Shown in pieces: positions 60,248-64,000 of a stretch of 64,000 bases of DNA. Both the position numbers and the translations under genes were made by a program. The notes under the pieces were generated by a model that saw only the letters and a program-made list of their open reading frames with translations, did no database searches and was not told the origin of the DNA. How positions within the stretch are numbered: the first letter of the stretch is position 1; every line of letters starts with the position of its first letter. The DNA comes from Methanoregula sp. (GTDB lineage: Archaea; Halobacteriota; Methanomicrobia; Methanomicrobiales; Methanospirillaceae), in contig JBAZQB010000004.1 of the NCBI GenBank assembly GCA_041645435.1, forward strand, positions 365,627-429,626, given 5' to 3'.

Positions 60248-61957
60248 TCACTGGGTTGCATCCACGCTGATGATGTGCTGGTGCGGTGCATAGCTCTCGG
60301 GGACCGGGTAGTTGTTCTCGTTCACGCTGTAGTAGCGGAGGAATTTCTCCCGGACATCATGCATGACCTGCTTGTTCTCCTTGACTTTCGCATCCACCCA
60401 GAAGGTCTGCTTCTTGCCCATGTCGACAACCTTGCCTTCTTCGACACAGATCTTGCCGTCCTTGAAGAGGTAGGCAACATTGGCAAATGCCTTCTCGATC
60501 TCAGGGCCGGTTGAAGGGAACTTGTCCGGGTTGATGTTGTAGATGGCGATATCGGCGTTCATGCCGGGCTTTAAGCCACCGTAGTCCTTGGAAAGGCCGA
60601 GTGCCTTTGCGGGACCTGCACGGGTCATGGCAGCGAGCTCGTAGAGCGTGATCTCACGGTCGATGTTTGCGAGCGTGGTTGCGCCGATAACCTTGTCGGC
60701 TTTCTTGAAGCCATTGAGGAGCTCATCGCGGACCTTCTTGCTCATCAGCCATGAGTAGACACGCGGGTACCGGGTGAACGGTCCTGCGTTCGGGTGGTCG
60801 GTGGTGATGAAACAGCGCATCGGGTCCTTTGCATAGAGCGGAATTTCGAGGCCGACTGCCCACTGGGAGCAGAAGACGGCGTTGCTCGGATCATAGATAA
60901 AGGGTACAATACCCGCTGCGGTCTCGAGTTCCACGTCCACGTTGAACCACTTCAGGTGGTTGAGGCCGTGGAGGTGGTGTTCAAACGGACCGTCGGCAGT
61001 CATTGTCGTGGTCTCGTCAAGAGTGACGTTTCCGGTATCGATGGTGAGGTTCTTCTGCTTGTTGACGTACTCCATGACTTCCTTTGCCTTGGACTCGAAG
61101 TCGCCCCAGTTGGTTCCGCCATAGGAGTGGAACTGGAGGTGCGTGGAGTGCAGGACCTGCTCGCGGCCGAAGTTGTTCCTGGCCTTGATGCCTTCAGCGA
61201 GCTTTAAGGAGTCGATGGTGGTCTTGTAGTTTCCGGGGTTACCGAGATCGTTCTGGTGGAGGTGCATCGAGTGTGGGAGGCCGAGGAACTCGTTTGCCTC
61301 GATCAGGCCCTTGATGATCTCTGCCGGGGTGATCTCGAAGTACGGGACCGGGTCATGGATAGTGAGACAGTTCAGTCCCCATGCCCAGGCTTCGGTGCCG
61401 CCGGGGTTGACGCATTTGACACCATAGCCTTTGGTCTGGCGGAGCACCCAGGCGATATAGGCTGCGGTGTTCTCGACCTCATGGTTCTTGAGATACTCAA
61501 GGATGAACCAGTTGTTGCCGAAGACCGGGAGTGCAGCCTCATCGATGATGGGGGTGTCGTGGATCTCTTCGTGGACGTGCCGGGCATACAGAGGGGGCAT
61601 CGCGGCTTCCATGGCGAATGTGAATCCCATGCGGGCGTACTCGTAGCCGGTCTTGAAGACGGTCGGGATGGACTTGCCCCCCTCGATCCGGGTCATGCCG
61701 GGTTTTTTGTGGGAGTCGAAATGCTTGTCCTCGGGGCGGTACCAGCGGCCTGCATTGACCTTGGGGCCTGCGACGTGGGCATGGATCTCAAGGGCGCCTG
61801 CCATGACTGTCTTGCCTGCGGCATTGATGACCCGTGCACCGGAGCTGACTGATTCGACAATCTTGCCGTCCTTGACCGCGATATCCTTCTTGTCGCCCTT
61901 GATTCCCTGGACCGGGTCAAAAACGTGGCCGTTCCTGATGATAAATTCAGACATCAT
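60248..61957 (-). CDS. fwdA: Formylmethanofuran dehydrogenase subunit A
   Basis: A 569-residue amidohydrolase-fold protein with a binuclear metal site: LEIHAHVAGPKVNAGRW near residue 58 (HxH), a candidate carboxylated lysine in GYGVKCVNPGG near 178, and further histidines in HSMHLHQNDLG near 235. FwdA condenses formate made by FwdB with methanofuran to give formylmethanofuran. It overlaps fwdB by 4 nt. Length matches the family. Confidence 0.95.
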   Translation of the reverse strand: MMSEFIIRNGHVFDPVQGIKGDKKDIAVKDGKIVESVSSGARVINAAGKTVMAGALEIHAHVAGPKVNAGRWYRPEDKHFDSHKKPGMTRIEGGKSIPTVFKTGYEYARMGFTFAMEAAMPPLYARHVHEEIHDTPIIDEAALPVFGNNWFILEYLKNHEVENTAAYIAWVLRQTKGYGVKCVNPGGTEAWAWGLNCLTIHDPVPYFEITPAEIIKGLIEANEFLGLPHSMHLHQNDLGNPGNYKTTIDSLKLAEGIKARNNFGREQVLHSTHLQFHSYGGTNWGDFESKAKEVMEYVNKQKNLTIDTGNVTLDETTTMTADGPFEHHLHGLNHLKWFNVDVELETAAGIVPFIYDPSNAVFCSQWAVGLEIPLYAKDPMRCFITTDHPNAGPFTRYPRVYSWLMSKKVRDELLNGFKKADKVIGATTLANIDREITLYELAAMTRAGPAKALGLSKDYGGLKPGMNADIAIYNINPDKFPSTGPEIEKAFANVAYLFKDGKICVEEGKVVDMGKKQTFWVDAKVKENKQVMHDVREKFLRYYSVNENNYPVPESYAPHQHIISVDATQ

Positions 61958-63279
61958 GCGCCTCCCTTGGCGAGGAGTTCGTCAACACGGTGGTTGATCT
62001 TTGTCAACAGTTCCTCGTCCGTGAGCACACCCTCTGGCGGGTCGACGACCTTACGGGTTTCGATCGGGACGTTGTCCATACGATAGGCACAGCCCCCGAC
62101 TTCGACACCGACCATCGCAACGGGGATGTGGATGTCCGAGATCTCGGTCGTGCAGTTGATGTGCGGGTCGACCGTGACGGTGGGCTTTCTTGAGCTGCTG
62201 ATCATCGCATCGACCGGGAAGTGTGCACCGGGGTCGGTGGCAATGTAGAAACAGGCCTCGACTTCGTTGCGGTTGAGGAGATCAACAGACGTTGTCTCTC
62301 CGGTCTGGTGGCGTGCCTGGTCCCTGCGGGAGAGGTCAACGGCGTACGGGAACCCGTACTGCCAGCCGAGCACCTGGCCGGAGCCGGTAACGTTCCAGTG
62401 ACCCCGCATGGCCATGATCGCAAATTTCGTGAAATCGTTCATGTCGCGGGTCAGGTTGATCGCGATATCGATGTTGTGGTTCCTGCCCATCGTGTGGGTA
62501 AGTCCCATGCCGAAGAAGATGATGCCGAAGCGGGCTGATTTCAAATCCTCAACGATCTCAATGATCTTCTCTTTCGGGACGCCGCCAACGGTGTCCGGGA
62601 GGGCTTCGCCGCGGGCTGCTGTTCTGAAAGCGTTTAAGAGTTCGTAGTCATAGCCCTGCTGGACCTGGATGAACTCATCGGCGCACTTTGCAGTGTCCGT
62701 GTACCGGCAGTCAACACAGTAGATCTTGCGACCCTTGTGGCCCTTGACGGTGAAGAAACCACGGGGGAAGATCGAGTACCGGGACATGTGGCGGGGGTGG
62801 GCGTGAGCCGGGTTGCATCCCCAGAAGATAACACGGTCGGCACGGTTCTTGACCTCGCCGAGCGTACAGCTCGGGACACCGACATCCTCGATCGCGATGA
62901 GGGACGAGCCGTGGCAGACGGTTGCGCAGTTGTCGACAATGCCGCCAACCTTCTCTGCAATCTCGTGGCCGATGCTCATGGCCTGGCAGCTGGTGGATGC
63001 CCAGCCGTACATCAGGGTCTTTCGTGACTTGACCAGCATGTTTGCGGTCCAGTCGATCGCCTCATCGTAGGAGATATTCTTATAGGTACCATCGGCCTGT
63101 CTCATCCGGGGCAGCTTGACGCGGCCGGGAAGCCGCTGGTGGTTGAACTTCTCGGCGCCGATGGCGCACGCATTCTTGACCCCAAGAATGGTCTTATTGT
63201 CATCGGATACGGTGACGATAAGGTCATCGCACAGGGTACCGCAGAACGGACAGATTACATCAGTTACATCTTTTGGCAT
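61954..63279 (-). CDS. fwdB: Formylmethanofuran dehydrogenase subunit B (Mo/W catalytic)
   Basis: A 441-residue molybdopterin enzyme that reduces CO2 to formate at a W- or Mo-pterin centre. The N-terminal [4Fe-4S] site is CPFCGTLCDDL near residue 10. The metal ligand is Cys122 in NCATVCHGSSL, the position taken by selenocysteine in some homologues, so no selenium is required here. Whether it is the tungsten or molybdenum form cannot be read from the sequence. It lies six bases after fwdD and overlaps fwdA by 4 nt. Confidence 0.94.
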   Translation of the reverse strand: MPKDVTDVICPFCGTLCDDLIVTVSDDNKTILGVKNACAIGAEKFNHQRLPGRVKLPRMRQADGTYKNISYDEAIDWTANMLVKSRKTLMYGWASTSCQAMSIGHEIAEKVGGIVDNCATVCHGSSLIAIEDVGVPSCTLGEVKNRADRVIFWGCNPAHAHPRHMSRYSIFPRGFFTVKGHKGRKIYCVDCRYTDTAKCADEFIQVQQGYDYELLNAFRTAARGEALPDTVGGVPKEKIIEIVEDLKSARFGIIFFGMGLTHTMGRNHNIDIAINLTRDMNDFTKFAIMAMRGHWNVTGSGQVLGWQYGFPYAVDLSRRDQARHQTGETTSVDLLNRNEVEACFYIATDPGAHFPVDAMISSSRKPTVTVDPHINCTTEISDIHIPVAMVGVEVGGCAYRMDNVPIETRKVVDPPEGVLTDEELLTKINHRVDELLAKGGA

Positions 63280-63285
63280 AGCTCC

Positions 63286-63693
63286 TCACTTCCTTATGAG
63301 GCCGCAGGCGTCCTGCAATACCTCGACTGCGCCCATAATGCGTGCACTGGCAGCTACCTCGACATCGACCGGGAATCCCTTGAAGCAGGGTTCACCTGTT
63401 GAAAACGTGTAAGCCGGGACGATCCGGTTTGCCCAGGGTCCCATCGGGATGTGGGCAAGGCCCGGTACAAGATCTTCGCGGGTCTCGACAGCTTTTACAA
63501 TAACGCTGCCGACCGAGCTGGTGACCTTGACATTGGTATTCTTCCATACACCGAGTTTCTTCATATCCTCAGGGTGCATGTGCATAATCGTGCAAGCGTC
63601 GAAATATTTCTGGGACGTCTTGCCTGCTTCCATGCCGACACCCTGCTGGATGGTCCGGCATGTGATCATGTTGAGGGTTATTTTCTTTTCCAT
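63286..63693 (-). CDS. fwdD: Formylmethanofuran dehydrogenase subunit D
   Basis: A 135-residue molydopterin-dinucleotide-binding domain protein (double-psi beta barrel). It matches the C-terminal pterin-binding domain of larger molybdoenzymes such as FdhA. NMITCRTIQQGVGMEAGKTS near residue 8 and PGLAHIPMGPWANRIVP near 77 are family landmarks. It completes the cofactor pocket of FwdB. It lies between fwdG and fwdB in the operon. Confidence 0.93.
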   Translation of the reverse strand: MEKKITLNMITCRTIQQGVGMEAGKTSQKYFDACTIMHMHPEDMKKLGVWKNTNVKVTSSVGSVIVKAVETREDLVPGLAHIPMGPWANRIVPAYTFSTGEPCFKGFPVDVEVAASARIMGAVEVLQDACGLIRK

Positions 63694-63715
63694 ACTATCT
63701 CCTCGAAAAATCTGG

Positions 63716-63982
63716 TCAGGCTCTGACCGGGAAGTCGCTACCTGTGCCTTTGCCGGAAAGGCTGATCACTTCGTACGGACACGCTTCTACGCACACACCG
63801 CATCCTGCACAGAGTTCAGCCTTGAAATCGAGGCTGACCGCAATACCATCCTGTACCTGGTAGATCTTTTCCCTGGTAACAGGGTCGAGCGAAAAGAGCT
63901 CGAGAGCATTAACCGGGCAGGCAACAACACAGTTGTTGCACCCGGTACAGCGTTCCATGTTTACATGAACTGCAAAAGCCAT
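63716..63982 (-). CDS. fwdG: Formylmethanofuran dehydrogenase subunit G, ferredoxin-like
   Basis: An 88-residue two-[4Fe-4S] ferredoxin: CTGCNNCVVACPVNALEL near residue 12 and CAGCGVCVEACPYEVISL near 57. It carries electrons to FwdB. The ATG at 63982 gives the expected MAFAVHVNMERC start; an in-frame ATG 15 bases upstream would add MCVMC. It is the first fwd gene in the window; a polyferredoxin gene (fwdF) could lie beyond the right edge. Confidence 0.9.
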   Translation of the reverse strand: MAFAVHVNMERCTGCNNCVVACPVNALELFSLDPVTREKIYQVQDGIAVSLDFKAELCAGCGVCVEACPYEVISLSGKGTGSDFPVRA

Positions 63983-64000
63983 GCACATCACACACAAATT

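Noticed and set aside
59139..60293. Long plus-strand frame opposite fwdC
   Set aside because: It is antisense to the well-supported fwdC beta-helix gene; its open length comes from the regular codon pattern of the repeats.
1..64000. CRISPR arrays, tRNA and rRNA genes
   Set aside because: I found no regularly spaced short direct repeats, no T-loop (GGTTCGAATCC-like) plus CCA-end patterns and no rRNA-like stretches.

Overview
The window is chromosome of a hydrogenotrophic, formate-using methanogenic archaeon, most likely order Methanomicrobiales and plausibly the Methanoregula/Methanosphaerula group. This is inferred from the gene set and style, not from a database search. The supporting signs are a formylmethanofuran dehydrogenase operon (fwdGDBAC), two F420-type formate dehydrogenase pairs, the YcaO/TfuA pair linked to thioglycine formation in methyl-coenzyme M reductase, a thermosome, an archaeal phosphatidylinositol-type lipid synthase, archaeal Shine-Dalgarno sites (GGTGAT) and TATA boxes. 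I found no rRNA, tRNA, CRISPR array or intact insertion sequence.

Layout. 1-4.3 kb: a MASE3-type membrane sensor fragment cut by the window edge, a metallo-beta-lactamase protein with an odd start, YcaO-TfuA, and a membrane protein with an AlbA_2 domain. 4.4-6.0 kb: thermosome. 6.5-6.7 kb: first copy of a dispersed repeat. 6.8-13.5 kb: a leftward run pyrG-guaAb-argD-hisC-adenylate kinase-lipid synthase-lipoprotein. 13.7-21.5 kb: envelope and regulatory genes (TPR, hotdog, transglutaminase-like, membrane winged-helix protein, beta-propeller), two of which share an almost identical upstream element. 21.6-26.0 kb: MoxR-DUF58-VWA-associated operon. 26.1-30.9 kb: a tightly overlapping set of a glycosyltransferase, a TPR-winged-helix protein and a BrxD-like ATPase without any other BREX gene. 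31.1-33.6 kb: a second repeat copy, hisD and a small sulfite-reductase-like protein.

33.9-50 kb is a molybdenum/tungsten island: MOT1-like transporter, tungstate/molybdate-type binding protein, small winged-helix protein, molybdenum-storage-like kinase-fold protein, FmdE-like protein, fdhA1B1, fdhA2B2 and a MoeA fusion. 50-59.4 kb is a sulfur-handling island: OsmC, C_GCAxxG_C_C protein, two TusA-like proteins, a three-domain DsrE-family fusion, two half-size YedE-type membrane proteins, a second sulfite-reductase-like protein, a KTSC protein, an unusual rubredoxin-like protein and a cysteine-desulfurase-like enzyme. 59.4-64 kb is fwdGDBAC, read leftward.

Working together: the transport, storage and MoeA genes would supply Mo or W pterin cofactor to FdhA and FwdB, both of which carry cysteine at the metal-ligand position. 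The sulfur island could supply persulfide sulfur for that cofactor, for Fe-S clusters or for thiolation. FdhAB and Fwd carry out the formate and CO2 entry steps of methanogenesis, and YcaO-TfuA modifies the terminal enzyme. GTTAAC-like sites recur in the promoter regions of the Mo/W and sulfur islands, which hints at common control. The two best candidates for little-described systems are the TPR-winged-helix/BrxD-like ATPase pair and the DsrE-fusion/TusA/half-YedE sulfur relay.
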